A DNA stretch of 48,136 nt from contig CAMJFC010000015.1 of NCBI GenBank assembly GCA_946404865.1, positions 1-48,136 on the forward strand. Reading direction: 5' to 3'. Of the stretch, positions 33,989 to 42,944 are shown one piece after another. The stretch's first letter is position 1. The number at the start of each line of letters is the position of its first letter. The notes under the pieces were generated by a model. That model ran no database searches and was not told the DNA's origin. It saw nothing but the letters and a program-made list of their open reading frames with translations. Origin of the DNA: an uncultured Prevotellaceae bacterium (GTDB lineage: Bacteria; Bacteroidota; Bacteroidia; Bacteroidales; Bacteroidaceae). The translations under genes were made by a program, and so were the position numbers.

Positions 33989-35281
33989 ATGAAAAAGAAG
34001 AACCCGTGGGCGTGGATACCCACACTTTATTTCGCCGAAGGACTGCCCAATGTGGTGGTGATGACATTGGCGGTTGTGATGTACATGGAAATGGGCATGA
34101 CCGATACCGAGATAGCCCTCTATACGGGATGGCTCGGACTGCCTTGGGTCATCAAACCGCTATGGAGTCCTTTCGTCGATTTGTTCAAAACCAAACGATG
34201 GTGGGTGCTCACCATGCAACTGCTCTTGGGCGCTGCTTTCGCTGGCGTAGCGTTCACGGTCACTACCGACTTCTGGTTTCAAGGCACGATGTTTTTCTTC
34301 TTCGTCATGGCCTTTTCCAGTGCCACGCACGACATCGCTGCCGATGGTTTTTATATGATAGAGCTTGACAGCCACGACCAATCGTGGTTCGTCGGCATCA
34401 GAAACACATTCTATCGCATCGCCGTCATCTTCGGGCAGGGAGTGCTCGTGTGGGCGGCAGGTCAATTACAGGAATACTTCCCGGACAGCAAGGCGTTCAC
34501 CTGGAGCCTCATCTTCTTCGGATTGGCAGGCATCTTCATTGCCATCTGGCTCTACCACCGCTTTGTCATGCCACGGCCCGCCGACCGCCACAATGAGGGA
34601 CAGACAGCAGCCGATGTGGCACGGGGATTGTGGCAGATGCTCTCCTCGTTCTTCACCAAGGTGCCTCTCAAGCAAATCTTCTTCGTTCTCCTCTTCCTTC
34701 TGCTTTACCGCTTCCCGGAGGCAATGCTCACCAAGATGGCCAGCACGTTCCTGCTCCGACCGATGGAGGAAGGCGGACTGGGACTGACGAAGGAGGCTTT
34801 CGGACTGGCTTACGGCACCGTCGGACTCATTGGCCTTTTGCTGGGGGGTATCGTGGGAGGAATGCTCGCCAGTCGCGACGGACTGAAGCGTTGGCTTTGG
34901 CCGTTTGTCTGTGCCATCACCCTGCCCGACATCGTCTATGTCTATCTCAGCATCGCCCAACCAGGCAGCCTGTGGATTGTCAGTGCGTGCCTCTTTGTCG
35001 AACAGTTCGGCTACGGGTTGGGCTTTACGGCGCTCACGCTCTATATGCTCTATTTCAGTCAGGGCGAGTTCAAGACCTCGCACTATGCCATCTGCACAGG
35101 ACTGACCTATCTCGGATTGATGCTGCCGGGCATGGTGTCGGGATGGATCAAGGACATGGTGGGCTACCGCGACTTTTTCATCATCGTGATGTTCCTCTGT
35201 ATCATCACCTTCGCCGTCACGGCATTCATTAAAATCGACCCTGAGTTCGGAAAGAAAAAGAAAGAAGATACTGCATCATGA
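33989..35281 (+). CDS. AmpG-like MFS permease (muropeptide import type), first of two
   Basis: 430 residues from ATG 33989; the in-frame ATG 33968 is repeat-derived. About 12 transmembrane helices. The N-terminus matches the AmpG branch: YFAEGLPNVVVMTLAVVMYM, LPWVIKPLWSPFVD, then SSATHDIAADGFY. AmpG imports anhydro-muropeptides for cell-wall recycling. The loop in the middle is short and there is a Lys-rich C-terminus. It overlaps the next permease by 4 bp (ATGA), so translation is coupled. Confidence 0.85.
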   Translation: MKKKNPWAWIPTLYFAEGLPNVVVMTLAVVMYMEMGMTDTEIALYTGWLGLPWVIKPLWSPFVDLFKTKRWWVLTMQLLLGAAFAGVAFTVTTDFWFQGTMFFFFVMAFSSATHDIAADGFYMIELDSHDQSWFVGIRNTFYRIAVIFGQGVLVWAAGQLQEYFPDSKAFTWSLIFFGLAGIFIAIWLYHRFVMPRPADRHNEGQTAADVARGLWQMLSSFFTKVPLKQIFFVLLFLLLYRFPEAMLTKMASTFLLRPMEEGGLGLTKEAFGLAYGTVGLIGLLLGGIVGGMLASRDGLKRWLWPFVCAITLPDIVYVYLSIAQPGSLWIVSACLFVEQFGYGLGFTALTLYMLYFSQGEFKTSHYAICTGLTYLGLMLPGMVSGWIKDMVGYRDFFIIVMFLCIITFAVTAFIKIDPEFGKKKKEDTAS

Positions 35282-36606
35282 CCGATACAGCACATACGCG
35301 AATCAACTGGCGGCAGACGTGGGCCGGCAGGCACCCCTGGGCTTGGATTCCTTCGGCGTTTTTGGCGAAGGGACTGACCATGGTGGTGCTCACAATCATC
35401 ACATTGATTGCCTTCAAACGGCTGGGGTTGGACAATGCCAGCATCACGCTCTATGTGTCGTGGCTCTATCTGCCTTGGATGCTCAAACCGCTGTGGACTC
35501 CTTTGGTGCGTATGGTTCTCACACGCCGCGTGTGGATGTTGCTCACCGAACTGCTCATCGCTGCTGCGCTCGTGGGACTGGCTTTTGCCACTCCGGCGAA
35601 GAACCCAGTCTCTTCGATGCTCATCCTTTTGTGGGTGATGTCGTTTGGCAGCGCCCTGCACGACACCGCCTCCGACAGCCTCTTCCGGGTGGCGGCATCA
35701 CAGCGCATCCGCTCTTCTTACGGCGGCATCTCCAGCGTCTTCTACCGTCTGGCGATGTTGGTGGGGCAGGGCACTCTGGTGATGATTGTGGGCAATGTGG
35801 AGACCATCTCACGTGATGTGTCGGGCTCGTGGAGTTTGCTGTTCCGTCTCTTGGCGGGATTCTATCTGTTGCTCTTCGTGGCCAATCTGCTGTTGTTGCC
35901 CCATCGGTTGGATGTGGGTGACAAGCGGCGTGTCAGATTTGCTGATTATTGGCTGCGGGTTTATGAACCGATTGTTGCGTTCTTTCATCGTCCCGACTGG
36001 TGGCGTGTGATGCTCTTCACCGGGCTTTTTATCCTGCCTGAAGCGCTGGCGGGCAAGGTGTCAACGCTGTTTATGATAGATGCCGGACATGCGGGCGGAT
36101 TGGGATTGTCGCCTCAGGAATATGGTTTCGTGATGGGTACCATTGGCGTGTTCGCGCTCACCATCGGCGGTTATCTCGGGGGCAAGGCGGTGCATCGTTA
36201 CGGCGTGGGTTATTGGCGCTGGTATATGGTGGCGGCCTTCACTCTGCCCAATGCCTTCTATTTGCTGCTGGCTTATTTGATGCCTTCGTCGCTCTTTGTC
36301 ATCTCCCTCTGTGTCTTCCTACGGCAGATTGCTTTTGCTTTCGGCTTGACCTATTATGTCATTGTGCTGCTCTTCCTGAGCCGCAACGAGGAGGGCGAGG
36401 TGCGACCCGCTAACCTGTCGGTGCTGGTGGCCATGGCCATGGTGTCGCTCATGGTTGCGGGATGGGTGTCGGGCTCGCTGCAGGAGATGTTCGGCTATAA
36501 GGCGTTTTTCAAGGGGGTGCTCTGCACCAGTGTCTTCTCGTTCGTCGTGACATGGCTCTTGCGCGTGAATCCGTTGGCAGGAAAACGTGAAAGGAGGCGC
36601 GGATGA
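35278..36606 (+). CDS. AmpG-like MFS permease, second of two
   Basis: 442 residues, paralogous to the preceding gene: AWIPSAFLAKGLTMVVLTII, YLPWMLKPLWTPLV and SFGSALHDTASDSLFR align with its counterpart. The acidic Glu in the first helix (AEGLP) is Lys here (AKGLT), hinting at a different ligand or coupling. It overlaps its neighbours by 4 bp at both ends. The two may form a heteromer or carry different fragments; this cannot be settled from sequence. Confidence 0.83.
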   Translation: MTDTAHTRINWRQTWAGRHPWAWIPSAFLAKGLTMVVLTIITLIAFKRLGLDNASITLYVSWLYLPWMLKPLWTPLVRMVLTRRVWMLLTELLIAAALVGLAFATPAKNPVSSMLILLWVMSFGSALHDTASDSLFRVAASQRIRSSYGGISSVFYRLAMLVGQGTLVMIVGNVETISRDVSGSWSLLFRLLAGFYLLLFVANLLLLPHRLDVGDKRRVRFADYWLRVYEPIVAFFHRPDWWRVMLFTGLFILPEALAGKVSTLFMIDAGHAGGLGLSPQEYGFVMGTIGVFALTIGGYLGGKAVHRYGVGYWRWYMVAAFTLPNAFYLLLAYLMPSSLFVISLCVFLRQIAFAFGLTYYVIVLLFLSRNEEGEVRPANLSVLVAMAMVSLMVAGWVSGSLQEMFGYKAFFKGVLCTSVFSFVVTWLLRVNPLAGKRERRRG

Positions 36607-37055
36607 AAGGTGACGTACGACTGACGTTCCATCCGGCTGACACGGATTTGGAACTGTCCATCCCTCTGGCACAGAGCAGTGTCAGGGCGGGGTTTCCTTC
36701 GCCAGCGCAGGACTATATGGGCGAGGAGATAGACCTCAACCGGGTGTTGGTGCGGCATCGTGAGGCGACGTTTTATGTCCGGGTGTCGGGTGAGTCGATG
36801 ACTGATGCGGGCATCCTCGACGGCGACCTGGCGGTGGTGGATAAGGAGTTGCAGGCTCAGGACGGAGATTTTGTCATCGCCTTCGTTGACGGAGAGTTCA
36901 CCATCAAGGAGTTCCGCATGGACAGCAGCGGCGATTTCGGATGGTTGGTCCCGTGGAATCCCAATTACCCTAAAATCCGTGTCGATGCCTCCAACCAACT
37001 CATCATCTGGGGCGTCGTCACCTATGTGATCCACGGACTAAGAAGTGATGTATGA
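36603..37055 (+). CDS. umuD: UmuD-like S24 peptidase (translesion polymerase subunit)
   Basis: 150 residues. UmuD hallmarks: self-cleavage site AG at 29-30 within SVRAGFPSPAQDYMGEEIDL, catalytic Ser65 in GESMTDAGI, and Lys102 in GEFTIKEF. After RecA-stimulated cleavage UmuD' joins UmuC in SOS mutagenesis. It begins inside the second AmpG-like gene (ATGA overlap), so it is tied to that operon, while umuC lies 1.4 kb downstream past a sigma-factor cassette. No SOS box was recognised. Confidence 0.9.
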   Translation: MKGDVRLTFHPADTDLELSIPLAQSSVRAGFPSPAQDYMGEEIDLNRVLVRHREATFYVRVSGESMTDAGILDGDLAVVDKELQAQDGDFVIAFVDGEFTIKEFRMDSSGDFGWLVPWNPNYPKIRVDASNQLIIWGVVTYVIHGLRSDV

Positions 37056-37152
37056 GGTGTGAACCCTATATAATTGCTATCTTTTGCATCTTTTGCAAAA
37101 AAAATGTTTTTCGGTTGTAATAATATGCCCGGCAACTTGTCATAAGGATAGT

Positions 37153-37692
37153 ATGAGTGACAAGGATTTAGTAAGACAAGTCATTGAGAACGGCCAGACG
37201 AAGGGCTTTGAGGCCATCGTGAAACGCTATTCGGGTTTATTATACTCGAAGGCATTGGGTGTACTGCATCAGGGCGATTTGGCGGCTGATGTGGTGCAGC
37301 AGACGTTCATAAAAGCTTATGCCAATTTGGATACCTGGCGCGGCAATGAATTGGGACCATGGCTTAATACTATCGCCATGCACCTGTCGCTCAATATGCT
37401 CGAGAAGGAGCGGCGGCGACGGGTGGCGAGCATCGAGACACAACCCGGGGCAATGCGAGCTACTGCCGAAGAATATTCTCCAGAGCGCGAGCGGATGCTC
37501 CAACGCATGGAAAAAGCCATCAGCCAATTGTCCGATGATGACCAACGGCTGATACGAATGCACTATTACGACCATCTGAAGACGGATGAGATAGCAGATA
37601 AGATGCGGCTCACACAAAGCAATGTGCTCGTGAGGCTGCATAGAGTGAGAGAACGGTTAAGAAAACAATTGAACGATGAAAGAAATGGATGA
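37153..37692 (+). CDS. ECF-type RNA polymerase sigma factor
   Basis: 179 residues from ATG 37153; an upstream start at 37084 would add a Cys-rich stretch that looks non-coding. Region 2: IVKRYSGLLYSKALGVLHQGDLAADVVQQTFIKAY; region 4: AISQLSDDDQRLIRMHYYD...TDEIADKMRLTQSNVLVRLHRVRERLRKQ. It directs polymerase to a small regulon, probably under control of the following membrane gene, which overlaps its end by 17 bp. A TATCTTTTGC near 37080 may be its promoter. Confidence 0.9.
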   Translation: MSDKDLVRQVIENGQTKGFEAIVKRYSGLLYSKALGVLHQGDLAADVVQQTFIKAYANLDTWRGNELGPWLNTIAMHLSLNMLEKERRRRVASIETQPGAMRATAEEYSPERERMLQRMEKAISQLSDDDQRLIRMHYYDHLKTDEIADKMRLTQSNVLVRLHRVRERLRKQLNDERNG

Positions 37693-37999
37693 CCAATCAT
37701 TGGATGCGCTCATCATGGAAACGTTGGAGCGTAGAGAGACGATAGAAGCGTTGAACAAAAGCGTGATGGCTGAGGTGCGACGCAGCGCCCGCCGTGAACG
37801 TAGGCGTCTATGGGCCAGGGCTGCCGTCTTTGCCTTCGCACTGCCATTGCTCGTGTTCACCTTTATATATGTGGTAGCCAACGGTTGGTATGCCGGAGCC
37901 GGCACATCGGTGGCATTTGCTTGTCTTGCGGTGCAGGTGGCGGCAGTTGTGGCAGCCCTGTGGATGATTCTTGAACTTTTTTCTTTCCGTGATGTGTAA
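37676..37999 (+). CDS. Two-helix membrane protein, probable partner of the ECF sigma factor
   Basis: 107 residues. A soluble N-terminal part with acidic then basic helices (MEDQ-type start, ALIMETLERRETIEALNKSV, RRSARRERRRLWARAA) precedes two hydrophobic segments (VFAFALPLLVFTFIYVV and VAFACLAVQVAAVVAALWMI). Overlap with the sigma gene and this topology suit an anti-sigma factor, although no ZAS Cys/His motif is present. The role is inferred from context. Confidence 0.65.
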   Translation: MKEMDDQSLDALIMETLERRETIEALNKSVMAEVRRSARRERRRLWARAAVFAFALPLLVFTFIYVVANGWYAGAGTSVAFACLAVQVAAVVAALWMILELFSFRDV

Positions 38000-38057
38000 T
38001 AATCAGGAATGGTATCTGTCTTATCAGTGTAGTTGAACCATTTAATTATTTAAAGTT

Positions 38058-38468
38058 ATGAACAATAGTTTTGAGATTCTTATTCCGATTATCGGAGTCA
38101 TCATGTCACTGGCCATTCCCATGTTGCTGATTGTTTTCGTGGCGAAAATGTATATCAATGCCAAAAACAGAGAGAAAGAGGTGCGACAGTTGATTATCGA
38201 AAACAATGTGGATGCTGAGCGGGCCAAACTCCTCTTGACGAAAGCACCGAGAGAACAGGGTAGATCGTTCTTCATGTTGCGTTTGGGGTGTTTCTTTGCG
38301 GGTGCCGGATTGGGCGCGCTCCTCAATTACCTGTTAGGACAGGCCGCAGACTCTTTCTACTTTTACCTGATTCTTGCCTTCGGTTGCGGAGTGGGGATGT
38401 TGATAGAGTTTCTCATAGAATGGAAATTGGGCAAAAGTCAGCCTGAATCAAAAGGATGTTCGGATTAG
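38058..38468 (+). CDS. DUF6249-like membrane protein
   Basis: 136 residues. An N-terminal helix (ILIPIIGVIMSLAIPMLLIVFVA), a charged segment rich in Lys/Glu (NAKNREKEVRQLIIENN) and two later helices (LRLGCFFAGAGLGALLNYLL; FYFYLILAFGCGVGMLIEF). This pattern is typical of DUF6249 proteins that often accompany ECF sigma genes in Bacteroidota. It overlaps umuC by 13 bp, linking the sigma cassette and the polymerase in one transcript. Confidence 0.7.
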   Translation: MNNSFEILIPIIGVIMSLAIPMLLIVFVAKMYINAKNREKEVRQLIIENNVDAERAKLLLTKAPREQGRSFFMLRLGCFFAGAGLGALLNYLLGQAADSFYFYLILAFGCGVGMLIEFLIEWKLGKSQPESKGCSD

Positions 38469-39724
38469 CTGATTGTAATAATTTCTACTGCTCTTGTGAA
38501 CGGGTGTTTCACCCCGAACTGCGAGACGTGCCCGTCGTTGTGCTGTCTAACAACGACGGGTGCGTCATTGCGCGCAGCGAGGAGAGTAAAGCACTTGGCA
38601 TCAAGATGGGCACACCGCTCTATCAGGTGCGCGAACTTCTGGAAAAGAACCGCGTGGCGGTGTTCAGCAGCAACTATACCCTCTATGGGTCGATGTCGGG
38701 CCGCGTGATGAGTCTATTAGCATCCTACACCCCCTCGCTCGACATCTATTCCATTGATGAGGCTTTCCTCGACCTGAGCAATATGGGCGATGGCTCGTAT
38801 CTCAAGACGTATGGTGAGGAAATCGCCGCGAGGGTGGGGCGCGCTACGGGCATCCCCATCTCTATTGGCATCGCCCCGACGAAGACATTGGCTAAGGTGG
38901 GCAGTAAGTTCGCCAAGAAATATCCCGGTTATAAACGTTGCTGTCTCATAGACACCGACGAACGGCGACGCAAGGCCCTCGAATTGTTCGATGTGGGTGA
39001 TGTGTGGGGCGTCGGACGCCGCATTGCCGAGAAACTCAACTACCACGGTATCCATACCGCCGCCGACTTCGCCAATAAGTCGGAAAGCTGGGTGCGCAGT
39101 CATTTCAACGTGACTACCCTGCGCACATGGAAGGAACTGAATGGCGTGAGCTGTGTGAGCATCGAGGAACTGCCCCGCAAGAAGTCCATCTGCACCTCGC
39201 GTAGTTTCGCCGATGCAGGGGTCACCGATTGGAATGTTTTGGAGGAAGCCGTGGCCAATTTCGCTTCACGGAGTGCCCAAAAACTGCGCGAGCAGAAATC
39301 GTATTGCTTGAGTGTCACCACCTTCGCTTACACCAGCCGGTTCCGTATCGATGTGCCGTCGCACGTCATCTATGGGTCGCATCACCTGACCGTGGCGTCC
39401 AACGACACTGCTGAGATTATCCGCGCTGCCCTCCGTGTGTTGCGCGAGGGGCGTGCCGAGGGTGGTTTCGCTTATAAAAAGGCGGGTGTCATCCTTTGGA
39501 ATATCGTCACGCATGAGGGCGTGCAACAAGACCTCTTCGACCCGGTTGATCGTAAGAAACAAGCCGCGTTGCTCGAAGCCATCGACCGTATCAATCATAA
39601 AAACGGCCACGACACCGTGCGCGTAGCCGTTCAGGGCACCGACATCCGTTTCGGTTTAAAACATGAATACCTCTCCCGTCATTATACCACCGATATCGAT
39701 GATATCCTTGTAGCAAAAAATTAG
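38456..39724 (+). CDS. umuC: Y-family DNA polymerase V catalytic subunit
   Basis: 422 residues, complete. Catalytic residues D6 (FGLADCNNFYCSCE) and D101/E102 (YSIDEAFLDLSNM); YSTAR-like NYTLYGSMSGRVM; GVGRRIAEKLNYHGI helix-hairpin-helix; a C-terminal little-finger domain and end segment. Copies past DNA lesions with low fidelity when complexed with UmuD'. In most genomes umuD directly precedes it; here a three-gene sigma cassette intervenes. Confidence 0.94.
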   Translation: MFGLADCNNFYCSCERVFHPELRDVPVVVLSNNDGCVIARSEESKALGIKMGTPLYQVRELLEKNRVAVFSSNYTLYGSMSGRVMSLLASYTPSLDIYSIDEAFLDLSNMGDGSYLKTYGEEIAARVGRATGIPISIGIAPTKTLAKVGSKFAKKYPGYKRCCLIDTDERRRKALELFDVGDVWGVGRRIAEKLNYHGIHTAADFANKSESWVRSHFNVTTLRTWKELNGVSCVSIEELPRKKSICTSRSFADAGVTDWNVLEEAVANFASRSAQKLREQKSYCLSVTTFAYTSRFRIDVPSHVIYGSHHLTVASNDTAEIIRAALRVLREGRAEGGFAYKKAGVILWNIVTHEGVQQDLFDPVDRKKQAALLEAIDRINHKNGHDTVRVAVQGTDIRFGLKHEYLSRHYTTDIDDILVAKN

Positions 39725-39754
39725 CAGGGAATGCTTGTCCCCCCCCCTTGGACT

Positions 39755-40630
39755 TCAGTCTATAAACCTTTTTGTGATTCCTCCGTACTCTTCGATGCGG
39801 CGGTCGCGGAGGAAAGGCCACCAGCGGCGCACCTGTTCGGCTCGTCCCATGTCTAACTCTACGATGATACTCTCCTCCTCCTCTTTTGAGGCACGGTAGA
39901 AGAGCTCGCCCTGCGGGCCCGCCACGAAACTGCTGCCCCAAAATTGGATGCCACCCGTCTGCCCGCTCGGGTCGGGCTCATGGCCCACACGGTTCACCGT
40001 CACCACGGGCAGTCCGTTGGCCACGGCATGACCGCGCTGCACGGTCGTCCACGCCTCGCGCTGCCGTTCCTGTTCCTCAGGCGTGTCGCTGCTCTCGTAG
40101 CCGATGGCGGTGGGGTAGATGAGCAGTTCGGCACCTTGCAATGCCATCAGTCGTGCGGCTTCGGGATACCACTGGTCCCAGCACACCAACACGCCGAGCC
40201 GTCCCACACTGGTTTGGATGGGGTGGAAACCGAGGTCGCCCGGTGTGAAATAGAATTTCTCATAGTAGGCCGGGTCGTCGGGGATGTGCATCTTACGGTA
40301 TTTGCCCGCGATGGAACCGTCGCGTTCTATCACCACGGCGGTATTGTGATACAGCCCTGCCGCCCTGCGCTCAAACAGCGAGGTGACGATGACCACACCA
40401 TACTGCTTGGCCAGTTCGCCGAAGAATCCCGTCGAAGGACCGGGGATGGGCTCCGCCAAGTCGAAGTGGTTCACGTTTTCCGTCTGGCAGAAATAGAGCG
40501 AGTTGTGCAGCTCCTGCAATACGATGAGTTCTGCGCCTCGTTGTGCCAGGTCGGCGATGCCCTCCGCCAGCCGGCGCAGGTTGTCTTTGATGTCAGCCAC
40601 ATTATGCTGTTGTAAGAATCCTATTTTCAT
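39755..40630 (-). CDS. aguB: N-carbamoylputrescine amidase
   Basis: 291 residues of the nitrilase family. Catalytic triad E40 (LIVLQELHNSLYF), K113 (KYRKMHIPDDP) and C150 (VLVCWDQWYPE). The HIPDDPAYYEKFYF stretch is typical of carbamoylputrescine amidases. It releases putrescine, CO2 and NH3. It lies 42 bp downstream of aguA, so the two form a putrescine-making operon from agmatine. Convergent with umuC; a run of nine C (39739-39747) lies in the 30-bp gap. Confidence 0.94.
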   Translation of the reverse strand: MKIGFLQQHNVADIKDNLRRLAEGIADLAQRGAELIVLQELHNSLYFCQTENVNHFDLAEPIPGPSTGFFGELAKQYGVVIVTSLFERRAAGLYHNTAVVIERDGSIAGKYRKMHIPDDPAYYEKFYFTPGDLGFHPIQTSVGRLGVLVCWDQWYPEAARLMALQGAELLIYPTAIGYESSDTPEEQERQREAWTTVQRGHAVANGLPVVTVNRVGHEPDPSGQTGGIQFWGSSFVAGPQGELFYRASKEEEESIIVELDMGRAEQVRRWWPFLRDRRIEEYGGITKRFID

Positions 40631-40672
40631 ATCTTTTAATGGTATCGGTTGAATGAAATGTTCGTCAATCTT

Positions 40673-41743
40673 TCAATCTGTCAGGTCATCTTTTGCTCCT
40701 TGTCCTCTGAAAATCTGCATCGTCAGACAGTGGATGCTGCCGTGCTGGCGGATGATGGTACAGGCATCGATGCCGACGAGGCGGTGGTGGGGAAAGGCCG
40801 TTTGTATCGCGTTGCGAGCGGCCTCGTCATTGTCGGCCTGCGCATAAGTAGGGTAGAGCACCACCCCGTTGATGACGAGGAAGTTGGCGTAGGTGGCGGG
40901 CAACCGGTAGTCGTCTTCATAGATGGTGCGCGGCATGGGCAGGCGGATGAGGCGGTAGGGTGCGCCCTCCACCGTGCGCAGTGAGCGCAACTGCTCTTCC
41001 AACAGACGGAAGGTCTCATACTGTGTGTCGGTCGTGTCGTCGCACCCCACATACACCAATGTGTCGTCGGGGGCGCAGCGCACGATGGTGTCGATATGTC
41101 CGTCGGTGTCGTCGCCTTCAAGCAAACCGTGGTCGAGCCAGACGATACGCTCAGCGTGCAACCGCCTTTTCAATTCCTCCTCAATCCTTTCGCGGGTGAG
41201 GGGCTGGTTGCGGTGGGGGGCCAACAGGCACATCGAGGTGGTGAAGATGGTGCCGAGGCCGTCGCTCTCGATGGAGCCGCCCTCAAGCACGAAGTCATCG
41301 TGATTCTCATACTCACCCGTCAACAGTCCTTGTTCGTAGAGATGGCGGTTAATGGCATTGTCGTGAGCGGCAGGAAACTTGTCGCCCCAACCATTGAAAC
41401 GGAAGTCGAGCAGATGCAACGGTTGTCCGGCCTGGTCGGGTGCCAAGGTGATGAATCCGTGGTCGCGTGCCCACGTGTCATCAGTGGGACAGTGACAGAA
41501 GCGGATGCGCTGGCATTGACGCTCGGTCAACCGCGTGCCTAACAGCAGCCGCACGTCGTCGGGTTCGGGTGTGGCGATGATGAGGTCTTCCTCGCGTGTG
41601 ATGGCGTCGGCTATTTGAATGAAAGTCTCGGTGATGTCATCCAGGCAATAGGCCCAGTCGGTGGCGGCGTGGGGCCATGTGAGCAGCACCGCTTGTTGCG
41701 GTTCCCACTCTGCCGGCAATCGGTAGGTAACCTCTCTGTTCAT
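40673..41743 (-). CDS. aguA: Agmatine deiminase
   Basis: 356 residues, peptidyl-arginine-deiminase-like fold. The catalytic Cys339 is in QHGSIHCLTMQI; substrate-guiding segments include DDTWARDHGFI and FVLEGGSIESDGLGTIF. It converts agmatine to N-carbamoylputrescine and ammonia. First gene of the aguA-aguB unit, with a -7 box at 41766-41774. Confidence 0.95.
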   Translation of the reverse strand: MNREVTYRLPAEWEPQQAVLLTWPHAATDWAYCLDDITETFIQIADAITREEDLIIATPEPDDVRLLLGTRLTERQCQRIRFCHCPTDDTWARDHGFITLAPDQAGQPLHLLDFRFNGWGDKFPAAHDNAINRHLYEQGLLTGEYENHDDFVLEGGSIESDGLGTIFTTSMCLLAPHRNQPLTRERIEEELKRRLHAERIVWLDHGLLEGDDTDGHIDTIVRCAPDDTLVYVGCDDTTDTQYETFRLLEEQLRSLRTVEGAPYRLIRLPMPRTIYEDDYRLPATYANFLVINGVVLYPTYAQADNDEAARNAIQTAFPHHRLVGIDACTIIRQHGSIHCLTMQIFRGQGAKDDLTD

Positions 41744-41765
41744 GTCGTTGATTCCTTATTTTTCT

Positions 41766-41774
41766 GCAAAAATA
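41766..41774 (-). promoter_or_regulatory. aguAB promoter -7 box
   Basis: TATTTTTGC on the minus strand, 22 bp before the aguA ATG. No clear -33 box. Confidence 0.6.
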
Positions 41775-41817
41775 CAAACAAGCATTGAGAAAAACGAACG
41801 GTTAACAAAAAAATGTG

Positions 41818-41826
41818 TATCTTTGT
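41818..41826 (+). promoter_or_regulatory. Nuclease gene promoter -7 box
   Basis: TATCTTTGT, 24 bp before ATG 41851. It excludes the ATG at 41815 as a start. Confidence 0.6.
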
Positions 41827-41850
41827 CGGCGAAATAACATAGAACAGGTA

Positions 41851-42810
41851 ATGAAACAGCGACTTTTATTAGGAATATGCCTCTTCACCATGATGTTTGG
41901 GGCATCATCATGCAGAAAAGAACCGGCACTGCAGGGCAACACCGCAGCCCATGAAACATCCGTAGCCGTTGAGAACGACAGTGATGTGAAAGGACTTTTC
42001 GACAATCAGGCGGCTCAGCAGGCACAGCAGAAAGACAACAAAAAGCAAGCCGACAAGGAACGTCCGAAAGGCATGGAGATTCCGGCTGTCATTGACGGCA
42101 GGCCAGAACAACTGCTTCTGCGCGACGGGTATATTGTGTCGTATAATAAAGACTGGAAAATAGCCAACTGGGTGGCATGGCGTCTGACCAAGGCGCACAC
42201 CTACGGTGATAACAAACGCGATGAGATGGAGTTCAAGGAAGATACGGAAGTGCCCTTCCCTCGTGCTACGGACGAAGATTACTATACCTCGCGCTACGAC
42301 CGCGGACACCTCTGCCCGTCGGGCGACAACAAATGGGACCGCAGGGCCCAAATCCAGTCCTTCCTCTTCACCAATGTCTGTCCGCAAAACCACGGGCTCA
42401 ACAAAGGTGACTGGAACGACATCGAGATGCAGTGCCGCGATTGGGCCAGAAAATACGGCGACATCTATATCGTCACAGGACCGGTGTTCTACCATGGTGT
42501 GCAAAACACCATCGGCAAGAACAAGGTGGCAGTGCCCGATGCGTTGTTCAAGGTGGTGCTCTGCACGAAAAACTACGCACGGGCTATCGGGTTCCTCGTG
42601 CCCAACAAGGGCGGTCACCACAATTTGAAGGAATATGTCACTTCCGTGGATGAGATAGAACGGCTCACGGGCATCGACTTCTTCCCGAACCTTAAGGATG
42701 ATACCGAAAACAGGGTTGAGGCAGCCGACGATGACGATATGGTGAAGGATTGGAATGTGCCGGCAAAGTATTACTACGAGGCACGCCCAAGTCGCAACTA
42801 TCGCTATTAA
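41851..42810 (+). CDS. NucA-type DNA/RNA non-specific endonuclease, lipoprotein
   Basis: 319 residues. A lipoprotein signal ends at C21 (FGASSC). A polar Gln/Lys linker precedes the beta-beta-alpha metal nuclease domain (about 95-300): DRGHLCPSGDNKWD with H153 as general base and NVCPQNHGLNKGDWNDIE supplying the Mg2+ ligand. It would digest extracellular or periplasmic nucleic acid at the outer membrane, for nutrition or DNA uptake control. Confidence 0.9.
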   Translation: MKQRLLLGICLFTMMFGASSCRKEPALQGNTAAHETSVAVENDSDVKGLFDNQAAQQAQQKDNKKQADKERPKGMEIPAVIDGRPEQLLLRDGYIVSYNKDWKIANWVAWRLTKAHTYGDNKRDEMEFKEDTEVPFPRATDEDYYTSRYDRGHLCPSGDNKWDRRAQIQSFLFTNVCPQNHGLNKGDWNDIEMQCRDWARKYGDIYIVTGPVFYHGVQNTIGKNKVAVPDALFKVVLCTKNYARAIGFLVPNKGGHHNLKEYVTSVDEIERLTGIDFFPNLKDDTENRVEAADDDDMVKDWNVPAKYYYEARPSRNYRY

Positions 42811-42914
42811 TAGGGCTTAGGGTTGAAGTGTTGAGGGCTTGGTTCTCAACCGCTCCAATTGTGAATTTTTTGAAAAAAATCATGTCCCTCGCCCTTTTAT
42901 TCGTATTTTTTCCT

Positions 42915-42923
42915 TATCTTTGC
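42915..42923 (+). promoter_or_regulatory. Promoter -7 box of the Nif3/zinc-ribbon pair
   Basis: TATCTTTGC, 21 bp before GTG 42945. Confidence 0.65.
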
Positions 42924-42944
42924 ACCCCTAAATATTTTTTTCGC

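Noticed and set aside
39739..39747. Run of nine C as a phase-variation tract
   Set aside because: It lies between two convergent stop codons and cannot switch a frame or promoter of either gene.
42750..42944. N-terminal extension of the Nif3-like protein
   Set aside because: It overlaps the nuclease gene, spans the promoter at 42915-42923 and adds no family sequence.
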